Under the pieces are notes generated by a model. The model saw only the letters and a list, made by a program, of their open reading frames with translations, had not been told where the DNA came from and made no database searches. From assembly GCF_001649575.2 (NCBI RefSeq), contig NC_051441.1, forward strand, positions 9,826,992 through 9,890,991: 64,000 nt of DNA, in the 5' to 3' direction. The translations under genes and the position numbers were made by a program. Source of the stretch: Kryptolebias marmoratus. Its lineage: Eukaryota > Chordata > Actinopteri > Cyprinodontiformes > Rivulidae. Positions 38,329 to 60,600 of the stretch are shown here, piece after piece. Numbering within the stretch: the stretch's first letter is position 1; every line of letters begins with the position of its first letter.

Positions 38329-39865
38329 GTAAGATGATTCAACAGTGCTCTACTTAAGCTTGCATGCGTGAACCGGACGCAGTACTTTTAATATAACCAT
38401 TGCACATTGATGAAAATATAATAAAATGCAATATTTAAAGGTTGGATTTTGGGGGGAGGTGTGTTTACGCATGTGCTAGTTCAAAGCGCACAATCCAAAC
38501 ATAAATCTCGGCTGATGTGTGCAGAGTTTCTCAACACTGTTAATGACTGACATGATCTCGATGCTTTTACTTTGCCTTCAGTGAGCCTGCAGGTTACACT
38601 AGAGCACAATGTGTTCGGCTGAATGTCCCCACTTCACCTGGGTAGCAGATATTAGAGCAGAAATTATTTTTCTTAATGGGGAGAAAATTTACTTGCAAAT
38701 TAAAGTGATGACTTAATTAAAAACATGTTGTGTTTTCGTGGACTTTCTTGGGAATACCTGTTGCACAGACTGAATAGCACCTCAAAAACAGCTTTCTAAT
38801 GGTTTACAATGTAATCTGCCACGGTGATGAGTAATATATCAGTTGCACAATGCAAATTTATTGTTTACAACTGGAATTGATGTGTTTTAAACGGCTTCAT
38901 GTTTTTATTCATTTTTATAGTTCTCTGTTCATGTAAATCATTTTAATATTATCTGCTCTGTGCAAACAAAAAAATGTTTCTTCAACTGTTCTGTTATGCA
39001 AGACTTTAGTCCTCGGAAAATGAGAATTTATCTGTCACTGAGTTCAAACCTTCCTTTCAGCAGCATTTGTTCATGAAACATTCCCCACAGTCCAAACTAT
39101 CCTTCTGCTGCTGCAGAAAAAAAAGACAAACTGGCATAATAAAACCACTTATGTTATTGGCTCTGAACTAAGTTGTCAGATCGCTTTTGCCTCCTGTGCA
39201 CTGGCAGTGAATCTGACAGCAGCAAGGCTGCTGGCAGGACTGTGATTCCCCCTCATTCAATTACTTAGGCTGGGGTTCATTTACATCTATGCCAACTCCG
39301 AAATAAAAAAGGTCAGAAAAAAAAATTCTGCATAACTGGTCACAGCTGATCACATGTCAGCATGTGAAATTGCAAACATTTCCTCCTGGAGAAATTGTGA
39401 TTGTTCTGTGTGTGGAATTATTTCCCTTGGTATCTGTGGGCTCGACTAAATAAACCCACAAAGAGGTCCAGTCTGTGCCAGAAAGGTCTGGGTTCAGCAG
39501 AGCTCTTCTTCAGACACGCTATCAGTCAGGTCTGTTCTCTGGAGAGGTGATCAAGATGTAAAATCAATGAAGTCCCTCCAGAAACAGCTGTCTTTATGTG
39601 TGACTAGAAACAAGTATAAGAACTCAGAGTGCTGAACACACAGTATTGTATTGTGTTTGTTGTCATTCATGCATTCAGCGTTATTGCAAAATGTCATGTG
39701 ACAGCCAGTCAGGTGGACTGGGTCGACTTAGCATCAGTCAACAAGTCAAGTCAGTACAAAAAGAACAATTACATTAACATCTGATAAAAACGGTAAATCT
39801 TTACTTTAGTCTGCTGGGATACAATCAGCAGTCAGATCTATGTTTCTGCTTTTCTTCTTGTGCAG
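38329..39865 (+). other. sstr2: sstr2 5' UTR intron
   Basis: This is the inferred intron between the donor GTAAGA at 38329 and the acceptor TGCAG ending at 39865, which is preceded by a pyrimidine-rich tract (TTTCTGCTTTTCTTCTTG). It is about 1.5 kb of ordinary non-coding sequence in which I saw no repeat element or ORF of note. Confidence 0.6.
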
Positions 39866-39910
39866 GTGGGATGTCATAAACAGCATTGGGCTGGGAGAGA
39901 CTGCAGCATC

Positions 39911-41020
39911 ATGGACCCCTGGATTTTCCCATCACCCCCTCCGAACTTATCAGAGCACTTCATGTACGACAGCTTCATACAGGGAAATGAGTCCAGCACC
40001 AACAGGAACTACACAGACAGCTTCACCAGAACCAGCACTGTGGTCATCACCTGCATGTACTTTCTGGTTTGTGCGGTGGGTCTTTGTGGAAATGCCCTCG
40101 TCATCTACGTCATCCTGCGCTACGCCAAGATGAAGACGGTCACCAATATCTACATCCTCAACCTGGCAGTGGCAGATGTGCTCTTTATGCTTGGCCTGCC
40201 ATTCATCGCCATCCAGCTGGCGCTGGTCCACTGGCCCTTTGGGCTCGTGCTCTGCAGAGTTGTGATGACTGTGGACTCCCTGAACCAGTTCACTTCCATC
40301 TTCTGCCTGATGGTGATGAGCATTGACCGCTACCTGGCAGTGGTGCATCCTATTAAGTCCACAAAGTGGCGAAAGCCTCGCATCGCCAAGACGATCAACC
40401 TGGCGGTGTGGGGGGTGTCGCTGCTGGTTAATCTGCCTATTGTTATTTACAGTGGTGTGATTACAAAGCCCAATGGCTGCTTCTGCAGCATCGTGTGGCC
40501 TGAGCCTCAAGAAGCTTACTACACAGCCTTCATGTTCTACACCTTCATTCTGGGCTTCTTCCTGCCCCTCATGGTCATCTGCCTGTGTTACCTGTTCATC
40601 ATTATCAAGGTGAAATCTTCAGGCATACGCGTGGGCTCCTCCAAGAGGAAACGCTCAGAGAGGAAGGTAACCAGGATGGTGTCCATCGTGGTGGCAGTGT
40701 TCGTTTTCTGCTGGCTGCCTTTCTACGTCTTCAACGTGACCTCAGTGACAGGCAGCATCAGCACTACCCCCATCCTGAGAAGCACCTTTGCCTTCGTGGT
40801 GGTTCTGGGCTACGCCAACAGCTGCGCAAACCCCATCCTATATGCCTTCCTCTCAGAAAACTTCAAGAAGAGTTTCCAGAACGTTCTGTGCCTTAAGAAG
40901 GTGGGAGGGCTGGATGAGGTGGACCGCAGCGATAGCCGGCAGGACAAATCTCGCATGATGAATGACCCCACGGAGACCCAGAGTACTTTGCTGAATGGTG
41001 ACCTGCAGACCAGCATCTAA
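39911..41020 (+). CDS. sstr2: Somatostatin receptor type 2 (GPCR), complete single-exon coding region
   Basis: This is a rhodopsin-family receptor for somatostatin peptides, which in this family couples to Gi/o at the plasma membrane and inhibits adenylate cyclase and hormone secretion. The 369 residues match the length of human SSTR2. Three N-glycosylation sequons (N12, N26, N33) precede TM1 (about 43-69). Visible landmarks are D89 (sodium site), C115 for the conserved disulfide, D122 and Q126 (ligand pocket), DRY at 139-141, CWLPFY at 267-272, and the somatostatin-receptor signature [13 protein letters not shown] with NPxxY at 307-311. C327 is a likely palmitoylation site, and the C-terminus LNGDLQTSI is the SSTR2-type PDZ ligand. 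N275 and F293 correspond to the SSTR2 selectivity residues N276 and F294 in human. The ATG at 39911 was chosen for its strong context (A at -3, G at +4) and the length match. Exon 2 begins after the acceptor TGCAG at 39861-39865. SSTR5 and SSTR3 are less likely because of the C-terminus. The a/b duplicate assignment is unknown. Confidence 0.96.
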   Translation: MDPWIFPSPPPNLSEHFMYDSFIQGNESSTNRNYTDSFTRTSTVVITCMYFLVCAVGLCGNALVIYVILRYAKMKTVTNIYILNLAVADVLFMLGLPFIAIQLALVHWPFGLVLCRVVMTVDSLNQFTSIFCLMVMSIDRYLAVVHPIKSTKWRKPRIAKTINLAVWGVSLLVNLPIVIYSGVITKPNGCFCSIVWPEPQEAYYTAFMFYTFILGFFLPLMVICLCYLFIIIKVKSSGIRVGSSKRKRSERKVTRMVSIVVAVFVFCWLPFYVFNVTSVTGSISTTPILRSTFAFVVVLGYANSCANPILYAFLSENFKKSFQNVLCLKKVGGLDEVDRSDSRQDKSRMMNDPTETQSTLLNGDLQTSI

Positions 41021-41534
41021 GGTTTCACAAACAAGAAGAAGCTTGAAGAACTTCATCTTTAATCCTTTTCCTAAGGGTCTCATCTAAAGAACTCTGCTAT
41101 TAGATTTTAGTTGGGAAAGACAAAGTAACAACAGACATTAAAAATCAAGAAATATCAAACCACAATGTTCCTTTTGTCAGGTTCCCCAGTTTGTAAAATA
41201 TCTATTATTAAAAAAAAATCAATGGTTCATACAATTCTCTTCAGCTTGCTGCAAATGAAATGTGGCTGACACCTCTCAGTACTTTGTGTTACAGACCTGA
41301 GGAGAGATAACAAACACCAACACCCACCTGCAAAGGGTCCCCAAGGAAACATGGATTTTTTTTTCCCCGGGAGACTCCAGATTATATATGTTGTTTACAG
41401 CTGAGGGCCTGTGCCAAGTTTCCATACGTCTGTTCTGCTGTGTTTGAAAATCAAAACAGAACGTGCTTAACTTGTGTAAATAACCCACTCTTGACAGAAC
41501 TGCAGAGAGGGAATTTATCTGTAGATAACTGTAT

Positions 41535-41540
41535 AATAAA
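41535..41540 (+). terminator. sstr2: Candidate polyadenylation signal for sstr2
   Basis: A canonical AATAAA lies about 515 bp after the sstr2 stop codon, within GTATAATAAAATAGG. Variant ATTAAA hexamers occur earlier, near 41138 and 41205, and further AATAAA copies occur near 43322 and 43408. The 3' end actually used cannot be told from sequence alone. Confidence 0.4.
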
Positions 41541-43140
41541 ATAGGCAACAAATTGTATAAAATCAGACCATAATACTTTCTGCCACTTAGTTTTGAATCT
41601 CTAAATCAGGAGGGCAGTTAAGTTAAAAAAAACATCAGTAACAGAATGTAGTGCGAGTCAGAGCTGTTGTTTGCAATACAGATGTGTTTAATGTAAATGT
41701 GAGCAACAATGTTCAGTAAATTACTAAGTTGGTCTTGTGTCACATTTCCCCCTTCTTTCATTCTAGTTTCATAGATAATTCAAGCTATAGTCTTATTACT
41801 GTACCAGTCTGGCAATACATGAAGGAGGTTCAGACCAAAGTCATGCAGACATCTAAAAGGTAACAAAAAAAATGTTGCAGTATTTTTTTTTAGTACATTG
41901 AATTTCTGTGGAATAATGTTTTGTATCACTGTATAGTTTGCAGATGTTAGTTACCTCATTTTCCAAAACAAACGTGGGATTATGTGACTCTAAATGATTT
42001 AATTTGAACCCCAAGTTGTGGCTTCATGTTTTGTGTGTTTAAGCCAGGGTATAAAACCAAACCAGATAACGTTTCAGGTATGACTGTACTCTTTGCTGTC
42101 CACCCATCTGCTAAAAGGTGAATTGTGTATCAGAGGCCACCTGATCACTGACTTTTTATGCAGCTGAGCAAATGTGTAACTTAAAAAAGATGAAGCCGCA
42201 AAGTTGTGAAGTGCTGGAAGGCTGTTTTCTTTTATTGTGTTTATCTTTTCTTTTGGATATAAAGAACCCAGCTCCTCTCCTGCTGCCTCGCGTTGTAAAT
42301 TTCTTATAACCCGCGGCATTTGGGAGGCGACGGTCTGAGGAGGCTTTCAGACACCGAGTGGCTGAGTGATTTGAATTTGTGAAGGGCTAGAACACTCATC
42401 CTCAAGAGGGTGTGGTGTTCCTTTATCATCGTCACAGCGCTTCTCCGCAGTGGAGTCCACGCTTCACCCTGACAACCTGCGTGTCTCCCTGTCTGTTGCC
42501 AGAGTCAGATTACTATCCGAGTGATTTATTTACACTACGTGTGGAGGCTTCGACGCAATGGATCAAAGCAACAGAGAGATTCTGATATATTCACAAAGAA
42601 TCGTTAATGTGTGTGCTTCGTTTCTGTGTAATCACCCTAACTGAGAAAAAAAAAAAAAAAAAACGCAACGTAAAGGTGTGTTAGAACAGACCTGAGCATG
42701 TCTGGAATATGTGCTTATGTCCTTTTGTATCCTAATACACATACTCAGCCCCCATCCATTTAATCAGATTACGTTTTCCATCTTTGTAATGGTGAATTGG
42801 GTCTTATTTAATCATTTTTTTATTAACGTTGAAAAATATGGCTCGTCTGTTGTGTCCTACATTTCTATAGCAACAGTGACCAGTGTGTGTGTTGATTGCA
42901 CAGAAACATTCATTAGTATGGTAATGATAGAGACAACTTCAGGCATGAATTATGCATGTAGACATTTCACAGATGCCTAAGGAAAAAAGGACAAACATAA
43001 GACTATAACTAAGAGCACCATGCAGTAAAAACAAATGTCTGACTATCTGTAAAGCAGAATATATGGATCATTCTAGGGTGGTACAAAATGTAAGCCAGTT
43101 CAAAACAAACACTGAGCATCATAGTAGCAAATATCACAGT

Positions 43141-43167
43141 AATCAGCTAGTGCAACACTAGCTGATT
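43141..43167. repeat. Perfect 12 bp hairpin between the convergent genes
   Basis: AATCAGCTAGTG (43141-43152) pairs exactly with CACTAGCTGATT (43156-43167) around a 3 nt loop, between the 3' ends of sstr2 and usp22. It is followed by T-rich sequence. Function is unknown. Confidence 0.65.
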
Positions 43168-44173
43168 TTATTTATTTTCCAGCTGTGTTATGTAGCCAGT
43201 GTTCATTCTATTAGTTGATTCTGTGTTTTAGTTGACCTGTTTTGTGTATAAAGTTTGTATTATTGTATGAATTTGTGTCTCCTGCAGCTTTTTTTTTTTT
43301 TGTTTTGCTTAGTTTACAGCAGAATAAATGAGTGGCGTCTGTGTACTGCTGTGCTGAACTAAATAAAAAAAATAAGAGTGGTTTTCCTTTTGTGAAATAT
43401 TTCCTCTAAAATAAAGTACATATTCAAATTAAGAGCCAATTCAAATACTTACAAAGAATCTTTTAATTAACAGTGAGATCTTTACATCAATTTGAAGTTG
43501 GAATTTCCACATGACATTTTTTATTGTTTTTCATCAAAATAATTAAATTTGTACAAATCACAATTAAAGTACAAGCTTAAGTCACATCAGATAATTTCAG
43601 GTAATATCAACGCCTGCTATTTACCTCAGAAATGTGCAGCATTTAGAACAGTATGAAAAGAAATTTTAATGTCAAGCCTTTTCATATAAAGAGTAGCTTC
43701 CCTAAATTATTTGTTTTTTAGACTGGAATGTGTTTTTAAGCCTCGACTAACAGGATTTTGTTCAGACCGTGTTGTGCTTCTAAAAGTGGCCACAAAGTGG
43801 CGCCACAATCATGTGCATAAGGAAAAGGTGCTCAAAGCTCAGACACAAAATCTTTCACATGTATGCAACTGGATGTTATTTTATTCAGTCCACCAACTCT
43901 TGACAAACATTTTATTTTATGTTTTCTTTTTCTTGCCCTGCCGTGATAATACTTTGGCAGTAATGTAGGAAATAAACATGTTAAGAAAAAAAACTACTGC
44001 CAGATTTGGCTCAGATGCATGACAGCGCTTCACCTCTCAGTCTAGTCTTAGTGCAGAGGAAAGATGAGACAAAAAGACAGCACGCCACATAGACATTCCA
44101 GTTTTGGTGAGAGTTTAATTACTGAGACAGATAATGAAGCTCTCCTCTTCCGTTTTTTTTTTTTTTTTTTTTT

Positions 44174-46092
44174 TTTATTATTTAATTTTTTCGTTTTAGC
44201 TGTTTCCCTGAATGTCCTTGAATGGCCTTAACTGCTCCATGATGCAACAAAACCATAGTGTGACCCATCAGGAGAGTGTTTTGATTCCACTCTTCCAAAA
44301 AAAAAACTCTGCAGCAGACCAAAAGATATGCATGTTTCATTGTGATATCAGCAGCAAAACAAAAAGGAGGTGTGTTTTTTTTCATAATCTGGCATTACTG
44401 CGTGATAAATTAGGGCGTCACTTTTTTTTTTTTTAAACATGAGAGAATATTGTTATCTCTGTACTTTTTATACAATTACAGTCAGTGACCCTGATGTGCA
44501 TGTGCATAATCTATAGTGTGACTTGACAGCATACTTACTGAATCAAGTTTACCGCACTGCAGAGGCAAAACAAACCACGAACCACACGAGCCACGGTTGC
44601 CATGGAGAAGTTTAACACTGATGGATTCAGAGCCAGGCTGTGGTCAAATAGTCCCCCATGTATGTGCAATGTGTTTTACCTTCTATACAATCTCATACAT
44701 TCACCCTTCCGTTTCCTGAACTACAGAGCAAAAAATCACAATTAGGAGCGAACCTTGAACCATAACCAATGACAATTTTTCACATAATCTGGTGCGAGCC
44801 CAGTTGCATGCAGTGTTGTTGTTAAATGACTTTTTTTTTGTTGTTTTTCTGTTGCACAGAAGGTTCAAGGTGTTCTTCAAATCCTCACATATATAGGACC
44901 AGATCTGGCGTTCACAAATTCATTGTTTTTTTTTTTCTGTTTGAGAATGCCACGTGTGTAACCTAAAGCTCATATTTAACAAATGATTTCTAAACATCGA
45001 AAGTGAGCCAATGAATCAACACCGTCATTATATTAACGATTCCACGAGAATGAAAGTATAATATGCCCAGAAAACATTTTCCAGTACCAGGACAGCTAGG
45101 GACATATGAATGTACTGAAATCTTTAAGAAAAAAAAAAAAAAACACTGAAAAAAAACAAAAAACAAAAATAAACAGTAAACAAAAAGTCAATAAGTTGCT
45201 AAAAAAAATAGATATTCCCTGCCCTCAACCAGACTTTAAAATAAAAATAATCAACACAGTAAATAAATGAACATGAGAACACTCAGGTCCAAATCTGTTT
45301 AGTTTCCATGGCAGCGCTTCCCCAGCAACTGGCAAAGGCAGCTTCGCTAAGCTCTCCCATGTTTTCATTGCTCTTTAAAAATAGATGTATACTAGATTCA
45401 TACAGTATTTCATAGCTAATTTTCACAAATGATACGTATCATAACCATACCTTTAAAATGTCCTTGCAACGTTCATAATACACTGATTTATATATATAAT
45501 TTTTTTCTTTTTTTGCAATCGGTCCTATATGCATATGATGACATACTGTCCTCCATCACGAGTGAGTTAAATGCTTGGTCAGTTGAAATGCGAGCACCAT
45601 GGGAGAGAACTGTAAGGTGTGTTTTGGGCAGGGGGGGGGGGGGGGGGGGGTGGNNNNNGGTTGGGGGGGGGGGGGGGGTGGGTGGGGGGTGGTGTTAGAA
45701 TACTGTAAGACAAATCCAGATGTGTCTGAACTCTGCACTGCAGCTGGAACAGGAAGTGACAGAGGTTTAAGGGTCTGTGTGTGTGTGGAAGGGGTTGGGG
45801 GGGGGCTCTTCCCTCTGCCCAAGCCTGAACTGACGACGCCCGACTCCTCCACCAGCTCGCCTCTTCGTTCGGTTTTGTCAAGTAGATGCCAAGAAGTAGC
45901 TCAGTGCTTTTGTTTGTTTGTTTGTTTTCTTTTGCATGATTCTACATGTCTTTTTTGTCCTGCTCAGCTGGAGGAGCAGACTGGTAGTCAAAAGGTTTCA
46001 GGTAGGTTTGTGTGTTTGCGCTTCATCCTGCCCCCAGTCTCTTGACTCCCTCCTTTGAAGAAGTGGCTCTTCATGCTCAGTGGTCACAGGAA
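44174..46092 (-). other. usp22: Probable usp22 3' UTR, with candidate AATAAA at its end
   Basis: This is sequence downstream of the usp22 stop on the minus strand. On that strand an AATAAA occurs at 44174-44179 and runs straight into a long A tract, so it may be a retroposon tail rather than a real signal; other AATAAA copies lie near 43165-43175. The span contains the poly-G and N gap at about 45631-45690 and a run of A residues at about 45129-45143. The 3' end is not established. Confidence 0.3.
45631..45690. other. Poly-G tract with a five-base N gap
   Basis: About 20 consecutive G residues are followed by TGG, five N (45654-45658), GGTT and about 16 more G, then shorter G runs to about 45693. 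Sequence quality is doubtful here: the gap and the tract length are probably assembly artefacts of a hard-to-sequence G-rich run. Open frames crossing it are not real. Confidence 0.9.
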
Positions 46093-56408
<10,316 letters not shown>

Positions 56409-56956
56409 CTGTGGAAAAAAAGAACAAGGGAAGGACGGGAGGGTGGGGGTTGGGGGGAGGACAGAGGAGAAAAGAAAGTGAGAGCAGAGAAGGGGAAGAC
56501 GGCACCCTCTGGATGAGCAGCAAGCATACAGAGTGGAACTCTCTGCCAGCTGAAACAGATTTCTATCTTCCAGTCACTCAAATAAACACTTCAGAGAACA
56601 CATTGCTTGAATAAACCTGGGATGAAAGCAGACTGACGATTGCTCGGCCTGTTGACAAACCAAACACAGAAGAAAACCAACATATTTCCACGCAGAATTT
56701 TTCACCCTCTAACATCCTGGCAATGATAGGATTTAATGCTTGGCAAGCACACTGGAAGATGCTGGCGAAATCTGTCTGAAGCACAAACATCCTCAGCAGC
56801 AGCAGTGAATAAGATTGCTTTGACTTCTCTGTGGAGTAATCTGAGAAATTGTGCATTAGAATGCCTGACACTGCTGGCAAACCTGCAAAAAGCCAAGCGG
56901 TGTTCTTCTGAACAACTCAAATTAAATCGTAAGACTGATATGATGTAAATGCTAAA

Positions 56957-57180
56957 TAGCACACACTTACATAGCACCTTTTTTTAATTTCACCCAGGTC
57001 CTGCAAAGAGCTTTTCAATGTTTCTTATTCATCCATTCGCACTTTTTATATTTTCACTCATACACCAATAAATACATCGAGGGCATAGAGGGGTTTAATG
57101 TCTCGCCCAAGGACACTTTGGCACACCACAGGCACTGGGAATGGATTCCCCAAAGAAATTCTGCCAGCCATCACACTGCA
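56957..57180 (+). repeat. Dispersed teleost-type repeat remnant
   Basis: The sequence has the order typical of a very common fish interspersed repeat: a TAGCACCTTTTT start, then CAAAGAGCTTTTCAATG, CATCCATTCGCAC, TCATACACCAATA, and GTCTCGCCCAAGGACACTTT near 57100. I recognise the pattern but not a confirmed family name. Confidence 0.5.
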
Positions 57181-57370
57181 GATACAAGTCACGTCCAAAG
57201 ACTTTATAAACATTAGCAGCTGTTGTGATACAAAAAATAAAACAAAAACTGAACAAAAAGGTAAAAATTGGTGATTTGGTCAAGTACTGCAGTGATTTTT
57301 ACATTTAACATCTCAAGCTGATTAGACTTGGTTTATCACATTCATGTTGTAAAGTAGTAGTTCGAGGACC

Positions 57371-57620
57371 ATGTCATCATTTTCACTAATAGAATATCCA
57401 GCACAGAGTCCAGACCTTAATGCCACTGAGAATCTCTGGGTTATGCCAGAGAAGATGTTATACAGCATGTTAAATCGAAGTAAACCTAATGCAACTTTAG
57501 AGACAAAAGTTGCAATGTCACTTAGGCTTATCAAAATGATTCCATGGCAAATGTCTGTAGTAATCAAAGCTAAAGACGATCCAATAAAACAACTTCATAC
57601 AAAACAAAAGATATATGTTA
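57371..57620 (+). mobile_element. Tc1/mariner transposase C-terminal remnant
   Basis: In a frame open from 57371, codons at 57395-57439 read YPAQSPDLNATENLW. This is the diagnostic SPDLNPIENLW block of Tc1-like transposases, and its Glu is the third catalytic acidic residue of DD34E. Similarity fades quickly downstream although the frame stays open to 57823. No N-terminal DNA-binding domain or upstream catalytic Asp was seen. It is an old fragment inside usp22 intron 1, on the opposite strand to the gene. Confidence 0.75.
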
Positions 57621-60600
57621 AAGACAAAATGAACAAGACCCAACTAAACTGGAACTTACTGACCAGTCAGCAACAAATGATATGTCAGAATGAAAAAGTG
57701 TGGAAGTATTTTATCATAGGAAACCACGAGAAATTAGTTCAAGGTATTGATTTCTTTTACCTTCAAGAAATCAAACTGAAGTACAGCAAACAGACTCAAC
57801 GAACAGAAAATAAACAAATATAACATAAAATACCAATAAAGTCCTTGCCTAATTCTAACTCTTTTTGCAGCAACCAAGCTTACTGTTAAACTTTAGTGGT
57901 GATTGAACATCACATGAGTTGCAGTTGAACAGAAAGCCACTGAGATACCACGTCTGATGGAGAAACCGAGTAAGGAGGGAGAAAGAGGGTGAGGACCTGC
58001 GGCAATTAGCGGCCCACTCATACGAGTGAAAACAGAAGGAAAGGAGGTGTGAAGCAGGCAAATACACAAGAAATAAAAAAAGAAACTACTGAATGGAGTC
58101 ATTTACCAGTTTGCCAATTCTAGCACACTGTGTGAAACTAACCTGTAAGATGATATAACATATTCTGAAATATCTGAAGCTCTTGAAAAATGAACTCAAT
58201 GAACCGATGCACCTTTCTCTAACTATTGCTAACTTTTGTCTAGAGATACAATAGTGTAATCCAACACCATCTGATCAACATCAAACCTTGGTCTGTCAGT
58301 AAAGTAAAAGCAAAAGGGCCGTGTCATTCTGTTTTATCCCTCTCCCTGGGTGGCACAACACACAGTGCATTAGTGTGCTAGGCAGCATTATGTTTGATAC
58401 CATTATGCAATGACAACAATATGAGTCCTTTGAAATAGCCTAAAAGAGAAGTAAAAAACCCAAAATGTGCAAACAAAGTTTGTATTACAATAAACACTGT
58501 AAAATCTCAATTTTCTAAATATGAAAGTTTGCTGATGCATTACTGTTGTGCCACAGAGGGTTTTAATTACATGAATGTAATTGCAAAAATATTATAAACT
58601 CAAAAAACTTTGTCTTTACTTAAGTATGCTGACTTTGTTGTTACAGCATTTTGTCTGATATGAAGCTATGGCACCAAGCTGAAGTCATTAACTTCCTACA
58701 GAGTTTTAATTTTTATGAAAAAAAAACCAATAAAAAAGTAACAATCATGGCTCATTATGGTACAGAAAAATATTGACTGGGAAAAAAAATGCTGCATCTC
58801 AAACGTTTCAAAGCAAAATTAATTTTCATTCATTTGGCTTAACACTATAAAAGCTGACCAACAAATGCAGCTAACAGATGTAACGTTAATGCTAAACTGA
58901 TGGGGTAAAAAAAAAAAGTTTGGACATTACTATAATTTCTGGCATCGTGCGATCTGTTGGAGTTCTCTAGAATGGCCATGAGACAAATTAACCCACCATT
59001 AACGTGCACAGCTGCCAATTATTGTGATTGCTGCAGTTCCGACTGTTGTGCTGAATGAGGATGTTTTACTTGGTCAGACTGAGCAAGATTGCAGCCATAA
59101 AAATTGTACGATTCAAAACATTACATGTTGAATTGCCACTAATTAAGTAATAAAAAGGATTTCAAATGTGACAGGGTCTGACAAACAAATACTGCTATTT
59201 CTCTTTGAGAAAGGTAGCAACCTGAGCTTCAACAATATAATTGTCACATGTAGCTCTCAGTTTCTGTTGAAGTGATGCCATTTAGTCTGCGGCAGCAGAT
59301 GGGAACTTTATAGAAGCTGGTGGGTGTAAAATTAAAAATCCAGACCCATGCAGAACTCAAGTGTTAAGACTAGTGGATAGATACTATAGAAGCAATTCAA
59401 TATTCACTTGGTAATGAGCGTGATGCACCAAAAACATGGAGTTCATGCGGTGCTGCATATTGAGCATTACAAGGCATGGTTTAGTAAGTATAGATTATCA
59501 TGACGCTGCAGAGGACGGGATATTCAAGTTCATGAACACTAAGCTTTGTTTTATTCAAATTTGTCTGCTACAGTCAGTGTGAAAATGGTGCAACACCGAG
59601 GCAACGAGAGGAGCTTGGAAGTGAGATGCAGGATGAGAGACGGTTAGAAACAGTAATTAAAACTGTCAACACATGTCTACACCAAGATCTAAACATCAAA
59701 GAAAAGATAAATAAAGGTTAACATGGAAGAAAATGAATTATTTGTATTTTTAATAATCCTATGGCTTCTAGTCATTTTAGATTCATAAAACATAATAAAT
59801 TCTGTAGAACCACAAGTTGAACTAAAATCCCAAATGTGAGCTTTCTATTCTTGCGTCTTGTAGCCTCTCCTGACAAAGCAGCAAGATTCTGCTAAAAATC
59901 CTGTTTCCCCCACTCAACGCACCAAAGGGCCAATTCAGAGACAAGAAATCCTGTCAGTGCCACGCCTTGCCCTCCTTCTCACCCTTTTTCTGCCTCAACA
60001 CCCCTACACAGCGCAAAAAAACCCCATTTTTTTTGCCATCTCCCTCTCATAATGGTTTGGAGGCTGTTTATTCCTCAGTGTCAGCAGTCTTGCTTCCCTG
60101 TCTGCACCTAAGGCTTTTAATGTTCTATTGGATCAGCTATTGATCATCCACTGGCTCAGATGACTGAAACCAGTGTTGCACAAGTAGGAAGCTCATGTTT
60201 GTGCCGCACTGGGCTTTCTCTTCTATCTGGGATGCACCTCTTGGAGGCCACTTAAGTCTGTGTTACATGTAGCGGGAAATGGCTGTACTACTGTTCAAAG
60301 CTGTTGATTGATGGAGTAACAGATTAAAAGAGACATTAGCAGAATGAATAGATTGCCAATTCACCTTTAAAGTGAATGTTGGACAGGGTCCACTGAGGCC
60401 GTAAACGACTTCAGCTAAAACAACAACGGTGCAGCAACCATGAATCATCCAGTGTTCTAAATCCAGCAGGATATACATTTATTAAAGAAAAAAAAAACAG
60501 GTCTCCAATTTCCTTCCCTTGTTGCATTTCTCAACGTGGGCGCATCACTCCTCCCTCTGCATTTAGGTTAATTCATTCATTTAGTCAAAACAGAGCCGGC

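Larger units (their letters stand above)
41041..44173. other. sstr2 3' flank and convergent intergenic space
   Basis: No coding exon is supported here. The first 500 bp are probably sstr2 3' UTR. From about 42.30 to 42.60 kb the sequence becomes GC-richer and ends in a run of about 19 A residues at about 42646-42663, which could be a retroposed fragment. A perfect 12 bp hairpin sits at 43141-43167. The rest is AT-rich and unremarkable. Confidence 0.5.

Noticed and set aside
39860..39910. 17-codon upstream extension of the sstr2 frame
   Set aside because: It starts at GTG inside the splice acceptor, so as contiguous DNA it is not coding. The relevant possibility is the spliced in-frame ATG at 38305, listed as a finding.
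39950..40510. 186-codon open frame antisense to sstr2
   Set aside because: It is a shadow of the receptor coding sequence, with low-complexity His/Asp/Gln-rich content and no family match.
45599..46045. Gly-rich frames across the poly-G and N gap
   Set aside because: Homopolymer and gap artefacts; they also overlap the usp22 3' region on the other strand.
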